Assembly: GCF_019145495.1 (NCBI RefSeq)
Contig: NZ_JAHSTU010000013.1
Location: 1-64,000, forward strand
Direction: 5' to 3'
DNA: 64,000 bases
Source: Pseudomonas azerbaijanoccidentalis
Lineage (GTDB): Bacteria > Pseudomonadota > Gammaproteobacteria > Pseudomonadales > Pseudomonadaceae
This document shows, in pieces, positions 1 through 8,531 of the stretch. A program made the position numbers and the translations under genes. Below the pieces are notes generated by a model that did not search any database, was not told the origin of the DNA, and worked only from the letters and a program-made list of their open reading frames with translations. The first letter of the stretch is position 1; each line of letters opens with the position of its first letter.

Positions 1-27
1 GGGCAAGGGTTCATAGAACAACGCATC

Positions 28-118
28 CCCTGTAGGAGCTGCCGAAGGCTGCGATCTATTGATCTTGCTTTCAAAGATCAAGATCAAAAGATCGCAGCCT
101 TCGGCAGCTCCTACAGGG
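28..118. repeat. REP-type inverted repeat pair (TGTAGGAGCTGCCGA family)
   Basis: Two facing arms, ending in CCTGTAGGAGCTGCC and its complement, enclose an AT-rich centre. The arms continue through GAAGGCTGCGATCT. This is a Pseudomonas REP/REPIN-like palindrome, and the same family recurs near 5333, 12321, 22700, 46066 and 52399. It lies just upstream of algI. In one frame the first 16 bases end in TAG, which could be the last codons of the preceding alginate gene, but that is too short to identify. Downstream, at about 147-182, is a C6/G7 hairpin followed by a second G tract. Confidence 0.85.
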
Positions 119-223
119 TCGGTGTCAGGTTTGAGTTTTGTGTGTTAGCCCCCCGGTTTTCTGTGGGGGGGTTTGGGGGGGCCGTTGGCCCTTGACTGTT
201 GGTTCAAACATGGAGAGATCGGG

Positions 224-1789
224 ATGGTTTTTTCGTCCAACGTATTCCTGTTTTTGTTCTTGCCGATCTTTCTCGGCTTGTACTACCTGAGCGGGCAACG
301 CTATCGCAATTTACTGCTGCTGATTGCCAGCTACGTGTTCTACGCCTGGTGGCGTGTGGACTTTTTGGCGCTGTTCGCTGCGGTCACACTGTGGAACTAC
401 TGGATCGGCCTGAAAGTCGGTGCCGCAGGCGTGCGGACCAAACCGGCGCAGCGCTGGCTGCTGCTCGGCGTGGCTGTCGACCTGTGCATCCTCGGCTACT
501 TCAAGTACGCCAACTTCGGTGTCGACAGCATCAACGCGATGATGACGTCGGTGGGCCTTGAGCCGTTCATCCTGACCCACGTGCTGCTGCCGATCGGTAT
601 CTCGTTCTACATCTTCGAGTCCATCAGCTACATCATCGACGTCTACCGTGGTGACACGCCGGCGACCCGCAACCTGATCGACTTCGCGGCGTTCGTGGCG
701 ATCTTCCCGCACCTGATCGCCGGGCCCGTGCTGCGTTTCCGCGACCTGGCCGACCAGTTCAACAACCGCACCCACACCCTCGATAAATTCTCCGAGGGCT
801 GCACCCGGTTCATGCAAGGTTTCATCAAGAAGGTCTTCATCGCCGACACCCTGGCGGTGGTGGCCGACCATTGCTTCGCCCTGCAAAACCCGACCACGGG
901 CGATGCTTGGCTCGGTGCGCTGGCCTACACCGCGCAGTTGTATTTCGACTTCTCCGGTTACAGCGACATGGCCATCGGCCTGGGCTTGATGATGGGTTTC
1001 CGCTTCATGGAAAACTTCAAGCAGCCGTACATCAGCCAGTCGATCACCGAGTTCTGGCGCCGCTGGCACATCAGCCTGTCGACCTGGTTGCGTGACTATC
1101 TGTACATCACGCTGGGCGGTAACCGTAAAGGCACGCTGATGACCTATCGCAACCTGTTCCTGACCATGCTGCTCGGTGGTCTGTGGCACGGCGCGAACAT
1201 CACCTACATCGTCTGGGGTGCGTGGCACGGCATGTGGCTGGCGATTGAAAAGGCCCTGGGCCTGAACACCTCGCCGCGCAGCATCAACCCGATCCGCTGG
1301 GCGCTGACCTTCCTGCTCGTTGTCATGGGCTGGGTGATTTTCCGTGCCGAGAACCTGCACGTTGCCGGTCGCATGTACGGCGCGATGTTCAGCTTCGGCG
1401 ACTGGTCGTTGTCGGAACTCAACGAGGCCAACCTCACCGGCCTGCAAGTGGCGACGCTGATCGTGGCTTACATGACCCTGGCGTTCTTCGGCATCCGCGA
1501 CTTCTACAGCAATCAGCCGCCCGCCAAGACCAAGCCTGCGGTGAACGTCGACAACGACGGCCCGGCCGCGACCGAACCAGGCCTGATCAAAGCTGCACCC
1601 GGCGATAACCCGACGAGCATCCACCAGCCTGGCTACACCGTCGGCGTCGATGCCCAGGTGCAACCGGCCTACTGGACCGCTGACTGGTCGCGCTATGTGA
1701 TGCGTGCCCTGGTGCTGCTGCTGTTCATCGCCTCGATTCTCAAACTCTCGGCGCAAAGCTTCTCGCCGTTCCTTTACTTCCAGTTCTGA
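224..1789 (+). CDS. algI: AlgI, alginate O-acetyltransferase (MBOAT membrane protein)
   Basis: This inner-membrane MBOAT protein (521 aa) passes acetyl groups across the membrane for O-acetylation of periplasmic alginate. Several hydrophobic segments start at the N-terminus. Diagnostic motifs are FPHLIAGP (His163), the WRRWHISLSTWLRDYLY block near 278-294, and GGLWHGANITY with the invariant MBOAT His at residue 322, the position known to be essential in AlgI. I chose the ATG at 224 because GGAGA lies 8 bases upstream and the protein then matches the family N-terminus and usual length of about 520 aa. An in-frame extension back to 173 would run into a G-rich tract and is unlikely. It is followed after 11 bases by algJ. 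Confidence 0.96.
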   Translation: MVFSSNVFLFLFLPIFLGLYYLSGQRYRNLLLLIASYVFYAWWRVDFLALFAAVTLWNYWIGLKVGAAGVRTKPAQRWLLLGVAVDLCILGYFKYANFGVDSINAMMTSVGLEPFILTHVLLPIGISFYIFESISYIIDVYRGDTPATRNLIDFAAFVAIFPHLIAGPVLRFRDLADQFNNRTHTLDKFSEGCTRFMQGFIKKVFIADTLAVVADHCFALQNPTTGDAWLGALAYTAQLYFDFSGYSDMAIGLGLMMGFRFMENFKQPYISQSITEFWRRWHISLSTWLRDYLYITLGGNRKGTLMTYRNLFLTMLLGGLWHGANITYIVWGAWHGMWLAIEKALGLNTSPRSINPIRWALTFLLVVMGWVIFRAENLHVAGRMYGAMFSFGDWSLSELNEANLTGLQVATLIVAYMTLAFFGIRDFYSNQPPAKTKPAVNVDNDGPAATEPGLIKAAPGDNPTSIHQPGYTVGVDAQVQPAYWTADWSRYVMRALVLLLFIASILKLSAQSFSPFLYFQF

Positions 1790-1800
1790 GGGATCTGACC

Positions 1801-2976
1801 ATGACCCGCTCATTACGCATCTTCTACATCGCCCTGTTCCTGGTGACGCTGCTCGCCTTGGGCGTGTGGTCGGTTCGCAGCTTCATGGGCTTCAGCACCA
1901 ACGCCGATGCGACGGTGCTCAACGGCCGCTGGACCAAGGCTGTGGAAACCCACTACGACGACGAATTCCCGATCAAGCGCCTGGGCACCAACCTCTGGGC
2001 CGCGCTGGATTTCAAACTGTTCAACGAAGGTCGTCCGGGCGTGGTGCTCGGTCGTGACCAGTGGTTGTACAGCGACGAAGAATTCCACCCGACCGTCAAC
2101 GAAGAGCTGAACCTGCAAGGCAACTACGCGCTGGTCGAAGGCGTGCGCCAGACCCTTAAAGAGAAAGGCGTGAAACTGGTGATGGCCGTGGTGCCCGCCA
2201 AAGTGCGCCTGTATCCGGAGCATCTGGGTGAAGTGAAACCGGCCAGCATTCACGCCAACCTTTACCAGGACTTCCACAAGCGTCTGGCTGCCGATCGCAT
2301 CCTCGCCCCTGACCTGCTCGGCCCGCTGCAACAGGCCAAGCAGAACGGCCAGCAAGTGTTCCTGCGCACCGACACCCACTGGACGCCGCAAGGTGCCGAG
2401 ATCGCGGCCAACCGTTTGGCCAAGACCATTGCCGACAAGTACCCGCTGAGCGGCGAGCCACAGCGCTTTGTGACCGAACCTGCGGAAACCATCACCCACA
2501 AGGGCGACCTGCGTCTGTTCCTGCCACTGGATCCGCTGTTCGAAAACCTGATGCCCAAGCAGGAACCGTTGCAGAAGCGCAATACGGTTGCCGCTGGTGA
2601 TCAACCTGCCGGTGACGACGCGTTGTTCGCCAACACCGAAGTGCCGGTGGCCCTGATCGGCACCAGCTACAGCGCCAACCCGAACTGGAACTTCGTCGGT
2701 GCGCTGAAACAAGCGCTGAACAGCGACGTGGTCAATTACGCCGAAGATGGCCACGGCCCGATTCTGCCGATGCTCAGCTACCTCAAAAGCGACGCTTTCA
2801 AGAACAGCCCGCCACAGGTGCTGATCTGGGAGTTTCCTGAACGATATCTGCCTGTGAACAACGAAATCGGCGACGCCGACCCGCAGTGGGTCGCAGAGCT
2901 TAAACAAGCCGGCGCCCGCCAACAAAACGTAGCCGCAAACACTAAATCCGAGACGCCCGACCGGGCGCAAAACTGA
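1801..2976 (+). CDS. algJ: AlgJ, periplasmic alginate O-acetyltransferase
   Basis: AlgJ (391 aa) works with AlgI, AlgF and AlgX in acetylating mannuronate residues of alginate. The N-terminal hydrophobic helix (about residues 7-25) is an uncleaved signal or anchor and places the enzyme in the periplasm. The fold is SGNH-hydrolase-like. I see the Asp-x-His pair in LRTDTHW (Asp191, His193) and the Ser in GTSYSANP (about Ser289), matching the catalytic triad described for this family. Length matches the family. It lies 11 bases after algI and 14 before algF, so the three are clearly one transcription unit. Confidence 0.95.
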   Translation: MTRSLRIFYIALFLVTLLALGVWSVRSFMGFSTNADATVLNGRWTKAVETHYDDEFPIKRLGTNLWAALDFKLFNEGRPGVVLGRDQWLYSDEEFHPTVNEELNLQGNYALVEGVRQTLKEKGVKLVMAVVPAKVRLYPEHLGEVKPASIHANLYQDFHKRLAADRILAPDLLGPLQQAKQNGQQVFLRTDTHWTPQGAEIAANRLAKTIADKYPLSGEPQRFVTEPAETITHKGDLRLFLPLDPLFENLMPKQEPLQKRNTVAAGDQPAGDDALFANTEVPVALIGTSYSANPNWNFVGALKQALNSDVVNYAEDGHGPILPMLSYLKSDAFKNSPPQVLIWEFPERYLPVNNEIGDADPQWVAELKQAGARQQNVAANTKSETPDRAQN

Positions 2977-2990
2977 AAGAGAGGTACACC

Positions 2991-3647
2991 ATGACTTTCA
3001 CTACAACTCCTCGTCGTCTCGCCAAAACCTTTGCACTGGTTGCCGGCATGAGCGCGCTTTCCATGCAGGCCTTCGCCGGGGGCGATGCCGCCCTCTACGG
3101 CCCGACCGCACCGAAAGGCTCATCCTTCGTTCGTATCTACAACGCCAGCAACGCCGAAGTCAGCGCCACCGTCGGCAGCACCAACCTGAGCGACGTCGCG
3201 CCACTGTCGAGCAGTGACTTCAGCTTCATGCCGGGCGGCGACTACAGCGCCAAGGTCGGCAGCCAGACGCTGCCGGTGAAACTGGCCGGCGATCACTATT
3301 ACACCTTGGTCAACAACGCCAGCGGCGCGCCGCAACTGATCGAAGAACCACCGTTCAAGAACAAGCAGAAATCCCTGGTGCGCGTGCAGAACCTCAGCGA
3401 CAAGCCGCTGACCCTGAAAACCGCCGACGGCAAGACCGATGTGGTACCGAACGTTGCGCCTAAAGGTCGTGGCGAACGTGAAATCAACCCGGTGAAAGTC
3501 AGCCTCGCGCTATACGATGGCACAACGAAAGTCGGCGACGTGAAACCGGTCGCCCTGGAACGCGGTGAAGCGGCCGTGCTGTACGTCACCGGTAACGGCA
3601 GCAGCCTGTCGCCGGTCTGGGTGAAACGCCCGGTCTCGACGCGCTAA
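2991..3647 (+). CDS. algF: AlgF, periplasmic alginate acetylation protein
   Basis: AlgF (218 aa) is a small secreted protein required for alginate O-acetylation; it is a partner rather than a recognised enzyme. The N-terminus is a classical Sec signal peptide, with basic residues then a hydrophobic stretch ending SMQAFA, cleaved before GGDAALYGP at about residue 29. The rest is beta-rich and has no catalytic motif, as expected. AGAGAGG directly upstream is a good ribosome site. It follows algJ by 14 bases and is separated from algA by 148 bases containing a palindrome. Confidence 0.94.
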   Translation: MTFTTTPRRLAKTFALVAGMSALSMQAFAGGDAALYGPTAPKGSSFVRIYNASNAEVSATVGSTNLSDVAPLSSSDFSFMPGGDYSAKVGSQTLPVKLAGDHYYTLVNNASGAPQLIEEPPFKNKQKSLVRVQNLSDKPLTLKTADGKTDVVPNVAPKGRGEREINPVKVSLALYDGTTKVGDVKPVALERGEAAVLYVTGNGSSLSPVWVKRPVSTR

Positions 3648-3674
3648 TTAATTTCCCGAACTGCCCCGGCTCTC

Positions 3675-3760
3675 TGTGGGAGCCGGCCTGCCGGCGATGC
3701 AGGCCACTCGGTTTTACGCTGTACCGAGGTGATGCCATCGCTAGCAGGCTAGCTCCCACA
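3675..3760. repeat. REP-type palindrome inside the alginate operon
   Basis: Facing arms CTGTGGGAGCCGGCC and GGCTAGCTCCCACA lie between algF and algA. No T-run follows, so it is not a canonical terminator. It could stabilise the algIJF message or dampen read-through into algA. Confidence 0.75.
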
Positions 3761-3795
3761 AAGGCCTAACCAAACGATTTTCAAGGAGTAACAAC

Positions 3796-5247
3796 ATGAT
3801 TCCGGTGATCTTGTCAGGTGGTAGTGGCTCACGTCTTTGGCCGCTTTCGCGTAAGCAGTTTCCTAAACAGTTCCTGGCCCTGACCGGCGAGCACACGCTG
3901 TTCCAGCAAACCCTGGAGCGCCTGGTGTTCGAAGGCATGGACACGCCGATCGTGGTCTGCAACAAGGACCACCGTTTCATCGTCAACGAGCAGTTGGCCG
4001 CCCGCAAACTCGAAACCCAGCGCATCCTGATGGAACCGTTCGGTCGCAACACTGCGCCGGCCGTGGCCCTGACCGCGATGATGCTGGTCAATGAAGGTCG
4101 CGATGAACTGATGCTGGTGCTGCCGGCCGACCACGTCCTGGAAGACCAGAAAGCCCTGCAACGCGCCCTGGCCCTGGCCACCGTTGCCGCCGAAAACGGT
4201 GAAATGGTGCTGTTCGGCGTGCCGGCCACCAAACCGGAAACCGGCTACGGCTACATCAAATCGACCAACGATTCGCTGCTGCCCGAAGGCGTCAGTCGCG
4301 TCTCGCACTTTGTCGAAAAACCGGACGTGAAGCGCGCCACCGAGTACGTGCAATCCGGTGGTTACTTCTGGAACAGCGGCATGTTCCTGTTCCGCGCCAG
4401 CCGCTTCCTCGAAGAGCTGAAAAAGCACGACCCGGACATCTACGACACCTGCCTGCTGACCCTCGAACGCAGCCAGCAGGATCCCGACACCATCACCTTC
4501 GACGAAGCCACTTTCGCCTGCTGCCCGGACAATTCCATCGACTACTCGGTGATGGAAAAAACCCAACGCGCCTGCGTCGTGCCACTGACCGCCGGCTGGA
4601 GCGATGTCGGTTGCTGGTCGTCGCTGTGGGAAGTGAATGAAAAAGACGCCAACGGCAACGTCACCAAAGGCGACGTGGTCATTCAGGACAGCAAAAACTG
4701 CATGATCCACGGCAACGGCAAACTGGTGTCGGTGATCGGCCTGGAAAACATCGTCGTGGTCGAAACCAAGGACGCCATGATGATCGCGCACAAGGATAAG
4801 GTCCAAGGCGTGAAGCAGATGGTCAACACCCTTAACGAACAGGGCCGCACTGAAACCCAGAACCACTGCGAAGTCTATCGTCCGTGGGGTTCCTACGACT
4901 CGGTGGACATGGGCGGCCGTTTCCAGGTCAAGCACATCTCGGTCAAACCGGGCGCATGCCTGTCGCTGCAAATGCACCACCACCGCGCCGAGCACTGGAT
5001 CGTGGTCAGCGGCACCGCTGAGGTGACCTGCGACGAGAACGTGTTCCTGCTGACCGAGAACCAGTCGACCTACATTCCGATTGCCTCGGTGCATCGCCTG
5101 CGTAATCCGGGGAAGATTCCGTTGGAGATCATCGAAGTTCAATCGGGCAGCTACCTGGGTGAAGACGATATCGAGCGGTTTGAAGACATCTACGGTCGTT
5201 CGACCCCGATCGAGCGTGGCGTGTCGGTGAAAACCATCGCGCAGTAA
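3796..5247 (+). CDS. algA: AlgA, bifunctional mannose-6-P isomerase / GDP-mannose pyrophosphorylase
   Basis: AlgA (483 aa) makes fructose-6-P into mannose-6-P and mannose-1-P into GDP-mannose, the first and third steps of alginate precursor synthesis. The N-terminal nucleotidyltransferase domain begins with the pyrophosphorylase signature GGSGSRLWPLSR and FPKQF (residues 8-26). The C-terminal part is a type II phosphomannose isomerase cupin with a metal-binding QMHHHRAEHW cluster near 395-404. Length and order (last gene of the operon) fit the family. AAGGAG lies 8 bases before the ATG. The 148-base gap from algF leaves room for independent expression, which is useful because GDP-mannose is also needed for LPS and other glycans. 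Confidence 0.97.
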   Translation: MIPVILSGGSGSRLWPLSRKQFPKQFLALTGEHTLFQQTLERLVFEGMDTPIVVCNKDHRFIVNEQLAARKLETQRILMEPFGRNTAPAVALTAMMLVNEGRDELMLVLPADHVLEDQKALQRALALATVAAENGEMVLFGVPATKPETGYGYIKSTNDSLLPEGVSRVSHFVEKPDVKRATEYVQSGGYFWNSGMFLFRASRFLEELKKHDPDIYDTCLLTLERSQQDPDTITFDEATFACCPDNSIDYSVMEKTQRACVVPLTAGWSDVGCWSSLWEVNEKDANGNVTKGDVVIQDSKNCMIHGNGKLVSVIGLENIVVVETKDAMMIAHKDKVQGVKQMVNTLNEQGRTETQNHCEVYRPWGSYDSVDMGGRFQVKHISVKPGACLSLQMHHHRAEHWIVVSGTAEVTCDENVFLLTENQSTYIPIASVHRLRNPGKIPLEIIEVQSGSYLGEDDIERFEDIYGRSTPIERGVSVKTIAQ

Positions 5248-5262
5248 GCCTCTGTAAGCCTT

Positions 5263-5322
5263 AAGCCCCCGCCCAGCTCGTTGCGTCCCCTATCCGCAGC
5301 GGGTTGGCCGGGGGCTTTTTTT
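5263..5322 (+). terminator. Rho-independent terminator of the alginate operon
   Basis: AAGCCCCCG (5263-5271) pairs with CGGGGGCTT (5309-5317) and is followed by a T-run, 16 bases after the algA stop. Confidence 0.85.
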
Positions 5323-5332
5323 CAAGCAAGAG

Positions 5333-5410
5333 CAAAAGATCGCAGCCTTCGGCAGCTCCTACAGGAAACCGTATTCCCCTGTAGGAGCTGCCGAAGGCTG
5401 CGATCTTTTG
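5333..5410. repeat. REP-type inverted repeat pair
   Basis: Near-perfect facing arms, CAAAAGATCGCAGCCTTCGG and its complement, each extend through GCAGCTCCTACAGG. It sits directly behind the algA terminator. Confidence 0.85.
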
Positions 5411-5485
5411 ACTTTGTTCTTCCCATCGCCAACCCCACCCACGCTTCGGTAGGATGGTCCTCTCTATTCCCGAGGTTGGTGCGAC

Positions 5486-5950
5486 ATGTTCATCGGCATC
5501 CTGCTGGTCATTACCTGGCTGATCCTGTTACTGCGCTATCCAGCCAAAGCCCTGCCCGTGTCCATGGCGGCCGCCGTGGGGCTGGGCATGGTCGCCACCT
5601 GGGTGATCTGGATGGACCACCGCGAACTCAAGCAGCTACAACGCCTGGAATTGCGCATCAGCTACGCGCCGCAACACTGCCCTGCCGACCGGCCACTGCA
5701 ATTGACCATGAACAACGGCAACGACGTACCATTGACCGAACTGCGCTGGCGCGTCGCCGCTTATGCGCCGGGCGACACGGTCAATCTGGCCGACAATCAG
5801 TACACCGCCCCGCGCTATCGTGGCCCCGGCGAATTGCAGGCCGGCGGCAACTGGGAAGACTGTTTGCCGCTACCGCCACTGCGACCTGGCTACCGCCCGG
5901 AAACCCTGGAGTTTCGCGCCGAGCGATTGCAGGGTAGTTTTTCCGACTGA
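5486..5950 (+). CDS. Small membrane-anchored protein of unknown function
   Basis: This 154-aa protein has two N-terminal hydrophobic helices (about residues 2-17 and 26-43), separated by a short basic loop, followed by a roughly 110-residue soluble domain. The soluble part (APQHCPADRPLQLTM, then a WRV-AYAPGD segment) has the rhythm of a beta-sandwich and contains only two cysteines. I do not recognise a family with a known reaction. Homologues are, as I remember, sometimes labelled multidrug transporter without support, and two helices are too few for a transporter. GAGG lies 9 bases before the ATG. It probably shares a transcript with the dehydrogenase 34 bases downstream. Confidence 0.75.
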   Translation: MFIGILLVITWLILLLRYPAKALPVSMAAAVGLGMVATWVIWMDHRELKQLQRLELRISYAPQHCPADRPLQLTMNNGNDVPLTELRWRVAAYAPGDTVNLADNQYTAPRYRGPGELQAGGNWEDCLPLPPLRPGYRPETLEFRAERLQGSFSD

Positions 5951-5984
5951 GCCCTCTCCCCATTTTTTGCACAAGGAATGCGCC

Positions 5985-6809
5985 ATGCCCGTTGCGTTGA
6001 TTACCGGTTGTTCCAGCGGCATTGGCCGCGCCCTGGCCGATGCGTTCAAGGCTGCCGGCTACGAGGTCTGGGCCAGTGCGCGCAAGCCTGAAGACGTTGC
6101 CGCACTGACCAGCGCCGGTTTTATTGCGGTGCAACTGGACGTCAATGACGGTGTGGCTCTGGAGCAGCTGAGCAGTCGCATCAATCAGGAACGCGGTGGC
6201 CTCGATGTGCTGATCAACAACGCCGGATATGGCGCCATGGGGCCGCTGCTCGATGGCGGTGTTCCGGCTATCCAACGCCAGTTCGAAACCAATGTATTCG
6301 CCATCGTTGGCGTGACTCGCGCGATGTTTCCGGTGCTGCGCCGAACCAGAGGGCTGGTGGTCAACATCGGCAGTGTGTCCGGTGTGTTGGTCACGCCGTT
6401 CGCCGGTGCTTACTGCGCCTCAAAAGCCGCTGTGCATGCCTTGAGCGATGCCTTGCGCATGGAACTGGCGCCATTTGGCGTGCGGGTCATGGAGGTTCAG
6501 CCGGGGGCCATCGCGTCCAGTTTTGCCAAGAATGCCGGACACGAAGCCGAGCAGTTGATCAGCGAGCAATCGCCGTGGTTTCCGCTGCGCGAAGGCATTC
6601 GTGCACGGGCGAAGGCGTCCCAGGACAATCCGACGCCGGCCAGTGAATTTGCCGCCGGATTGCTCAAGGCGGTGCAGCAGGCCAAACCGCCACGGCTGAT
6701 CCGCCTGGGCAATGGCAGCCGCGCGTTGCCGTTGCTTGCCGGATTGTTGCCCAAGGGGTTGCTGGAATCGGGATTGATGAAGCGGTTCGGGTTGCGTGGG
6801 CACCTCTGA
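5985..6809 (+). CDS. Short-chain dehydrogenase/reductase (classical SDR)
   Basis: This 274-aa NAD(P)-dependent oxidoreductase has a Rossmann fold. I see the cofactor motif TGCSSGIG (residues 7-14), NNAG (78-81), Ser130 in VNIGSVSG and the catalytic YCASK (Tyr143, Lys147). The extended C-terminus after residue 190 resembles the 17-beta-HSD/retinol-dehydrogenase-like branch, but the substrate cannot be inferred. I chose the ATG at 5985 because AAGGAA precedes it and residue 1 begins directly at the first beta strand (MPVALITG). The longer in-frame reading would overlap the upstream gene by more than 180 bases. Confidence 0.93.
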   Translation: MPVALITGCSSGIGRALADAFKAAGYEVWASARKPEDVAALTSAGFIAVQLDVNDGVALEQLSSRINQERGGLDVLINNAGYGAMGPLLDGGVPAIQRQFETNVFAIVGVTRAMFPVLRRTRGLVVNIGSVSGVLVTPFAGAYCASKAAVHALSDALRMELAPFGVRVMEVQPGAIASSFAKNAGHEAEQLISEQSPWFPLREGIRARAKASQDNPTPASEFAAGLLKAVQQAKPPRLIRLGNGSRALPLLAGLLPKGLLESGLMKRFGLRGHL

Positions 6810-6820
6810 GACCGAGTCGA

Positions 6821-6893
6821 CGCCTTCGCGGGCAAGCCCGCTCCCACATTTGAAATGCGTTCCCCTGTGGGAGCGGGCTTGCCCGCGAAGGCG
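6821..6893. repeat. REP-type inverted repeat (GCGGGCAAGCCCGCTCCCACA family)
   Basis: Arms CGCCTTCGCGGGCAAGCCCG and complement face each other around a 22-base centre. This is a different REP family from the TGTAGGAGCTGCC copies. It lies between the SDR and the next gene. Confidence 0.85.
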
Positions 6894-6928
6894 CCAGAAC
6901 AGACTCCACAGAATTCAAGGAATCAAAC

Positions 6929-7327
6929 ATGACCGACTACACCGAATACTTCGACGAAGTGATCCAGGCCCACGTCGCCATCGAACAATGGCTGGCCGAG
7001 GAACGCGACGCGGCTGAACTCGAACAACTGCTGACGCGTTTCTCCCCACAGTTTTCCATGGTCTCGCCCTTGGGCCGAGTGCTGGATTTTGCAGCGCTGA
7101 GCGAACTGTTCCTGCTGGCGGGCGGCAAGAAGCTTGGCTTTCGCATCGAGCTCAGCGAGTTGCGTGGCATTGCGCTTCACGAGGGCGGCGCGACCGTGAG
7201 TTATCGCGAGCAACAGACCGATGCAACCGGCCTGCATTCGGATCGCCGCTCTACAGTGGTGTTCGAAAAACAGGTGGATGGCCGCGTGATCTGGCGGCAT
7301 TTGCAGGAAACCTTCTGCAAAGAGTGA
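6929..7327 (+). CDS. SnoaL/DUF4440-like protein
   Basis: This 132-aa protein is predicted to be cytoplasmic, with no signal peptide or membrane segment. A helical N-terminus (DEVIQAHVAIEQWLAEERDAAELEQLL) leads into an SPQFSMVSPLGRVLDF strand and a beta-rich second half ending in IWRHLQETF. That is the cone-like NTF2/SnoaL pattern seen in DUF4440 proteins. The family is structurally recognised but functionally diverse, so no reaction is proposed. AAGGAA precedes the ATG. It is flanked on both sides by REP palindromes. Confidence 0.8.
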   Translation: MTDYTEYFDEVIQAHVAIEQWLAEERDAAELEQLLTRFSPQFSMVSPLGRVLDFAALSELFLLAGGKKLGFRIELSELRGIALHEGGATVSYREQQTDATGLHSDRRSTVVFEKQVDGRVIWRHLQETFCKE

Positions 7328-7335
7328 ACCCGCCC

Positions 7336-7468
7336 TTTGTAGCAGCTGCCGAGCCCGCGAGGCTGCGTTCGAGGACGCAGTCCTCGCAAAACTCTATTTT
7401 CCTGTACAAACACTTCGGCGACTGCTGCGCAGCCGAACGCAGCCTCGCAAGCTCGGCAGCTGCTACAG
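7336..7468. repeat. REP-type inverted repeat pair (TGTAGCAGCTGCCGA family)
   Basis: Arms CTTTGTAGCAGCTGCCGAGC and complement enclose an inner pair around GGCTGCGTTCGAGGACGCAG. The right arm supplies the TAG stop of the minus-strand adaptor gene ending at 7463. It separates convergent genes. Confidence 0.8.
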
Positions 7469-8320
7469 AGCTTGCTTCACCACCACCGTACAAGTAATCC
7501 CCGCCGCCAACAGCACCCCCTCCGGCACTTCATCAATGTGAATCCGCACCGGCACCCGTTGCGCCAGGCGTACCCAGTTGAAGGTCGGGTTCACATCGGC
7601 GATCAGCTCGCGACTTTCCGGGTTGTCGCGGTCGTAGATGCCGCGTGAAATGCTTTCCACATGCCCCTTGAGCACTTCGCCGCTCATCAGTTGCATATCA
7701 GCCTGATCACCGACACGCACGTGGGGCAGTTTGGTTTCTTCGAAGAAGCCGTAGACCCAGAACGAGTTCATGTCGACCACGGCCATTTTCGCTTCGCCGA
7801 TGCGCGCGTAATCGCCGCGATGCACATTGAGGTTGGTCACGTAGCCGTCCACTGCCGCACGCACTTCGGTGCGTTTGAGGTTGAGTTCGGCGGCTTCCAG
7901 TTGTGCTTGTGCCTGTTGGTAGTCGGCCAGGGCCGAGTCAGCAAGATTGCTCGCGTCGTCGCGGTTTTCCCGGGAGATCACCAGGTTGTCCATGTCGGCA
8001 CGACGATGAGCGTTGACCTTGCGCATCTCCCAACCGGCCTTGCGCGAGGCCACCAGCGACTGCGCCTGTTTGACCGCGAGCCGGTAGTGCTCAGGGTCGA
8101 TCTGCATCAGCAAATCGCCTTTCTTCACCAACTGGTTATCGCGCACCGGCACGTTCACCACTTCGCCGGTAACGTCGGCGGCGACGTTGATGATGTCGGC
8201 ACGCACCCGGCCGTCGCGCGTCCACGGGGTTTGCATGTAATGCACCCACAGGGTTCGGCCGATCCATATCGCAAGGGCCAGCACCAGCAAGGTTGCGAGC
8301 AGGCTGAAAAGCTTTTTCAT
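7463..8320 (-). CDS. HlyD-family periplasmic adaptor (AaeA/EmrA-like) of an efflux pump
   Basis: This 285-aa membrane fusion protein bridges the FUSC inner-membrane pump and the outer-membrane channel. One N-terminal anchor (about residues 5-25) is followed by the barrel/lipoyl segment PWTRDGRVRADIINVAADVT. A helical hairpin (LAVKQAQSLVASRKAGWEMR to about 125) and the returning lipoyl half AAVDGYVTNLNVHRGDY complete the adaptor. The PWTRDGRVRA start is typical of AaeA-type adaptors. It is the last gene of a minus-strand operon, 10 bases after the DUF1656 gene. Its stop codon lies in a REP arm. Confidence 0.9.
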   Translation of the reverse strand: MKKLFSLLATLLVLALAIWIGRTLWVHYMQTPWTRDGRVRADIINVAADVTGEVVNVPVRDNQLVKKGDLLMQIDPEHYRLAVKQAQSLVASRKAGWEMRKVNAHRRADMDNLVISRENRDDASNLADSALADYQQAQAQLEAAELNLKRTEVRAAVDGYVTNLNVHRGDYARIGEAKMAVVDMNSFWVYGFFEETKLPHVRVGDQADMQLMSGEVLKGHVESISRGIYDRDNPESRELIADVNPTFNWVRLAQRVPVRIHIDEVPEGVLLAAGITCTVVVKQAL

Positions 8321-8330
8321 CAGGGCATTC

Positions 8331-8531
8331 TCAGTGGTAGACAGTCAGCGCCATCGCGCCGAACAGACAGGTAAACAAACTCAGGCGCAGCAACGCCGGG
8401 TGCCAGAAAAAACGGTACAGGTCGAACCCGGACAGGAACCGGTCCAGCGCCCAGGCCACCACCGCTGCAATCAGGAACATCAGGGTCATGGTCGGCATGT
8501 ACACGCCGTGGAAGGCGATTTCACGAGGCAT
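8331..8531 (-). CDS. DUF1656 (AaeX-like) small inner-membrane protein
   Basis: This 66-aa protein has two hydrophobic helices (about residues 12-29 and 45-63) and begins MPREIAFHGVYMPT, typical of DUF1656 proteins. These are found next to FUSC pumps and HlyD adaptors, as in aaeXAB of E. coli, and their exact role is unknown. I chose the ATG at 8531 because AAGGA lies about 8 bases upstream. It overlaps the stop of the FUSC gene by 11 bases, indicating translational coupling. Confidence 0.88.
   Translation of the reverse strand: MPREIAFHGVYMPTMTLMFLIAAVVAWALDRFLSGFDLYRFFWHPALLRLSLFTCLFGAMALTVYH

Noticed and set aside
311..1813. 500-codon minus-strand frame over algI
   Set aside because: It is antisense to algI, with low-complexity His/Gln/Arg-rich translation and no ribosome site.
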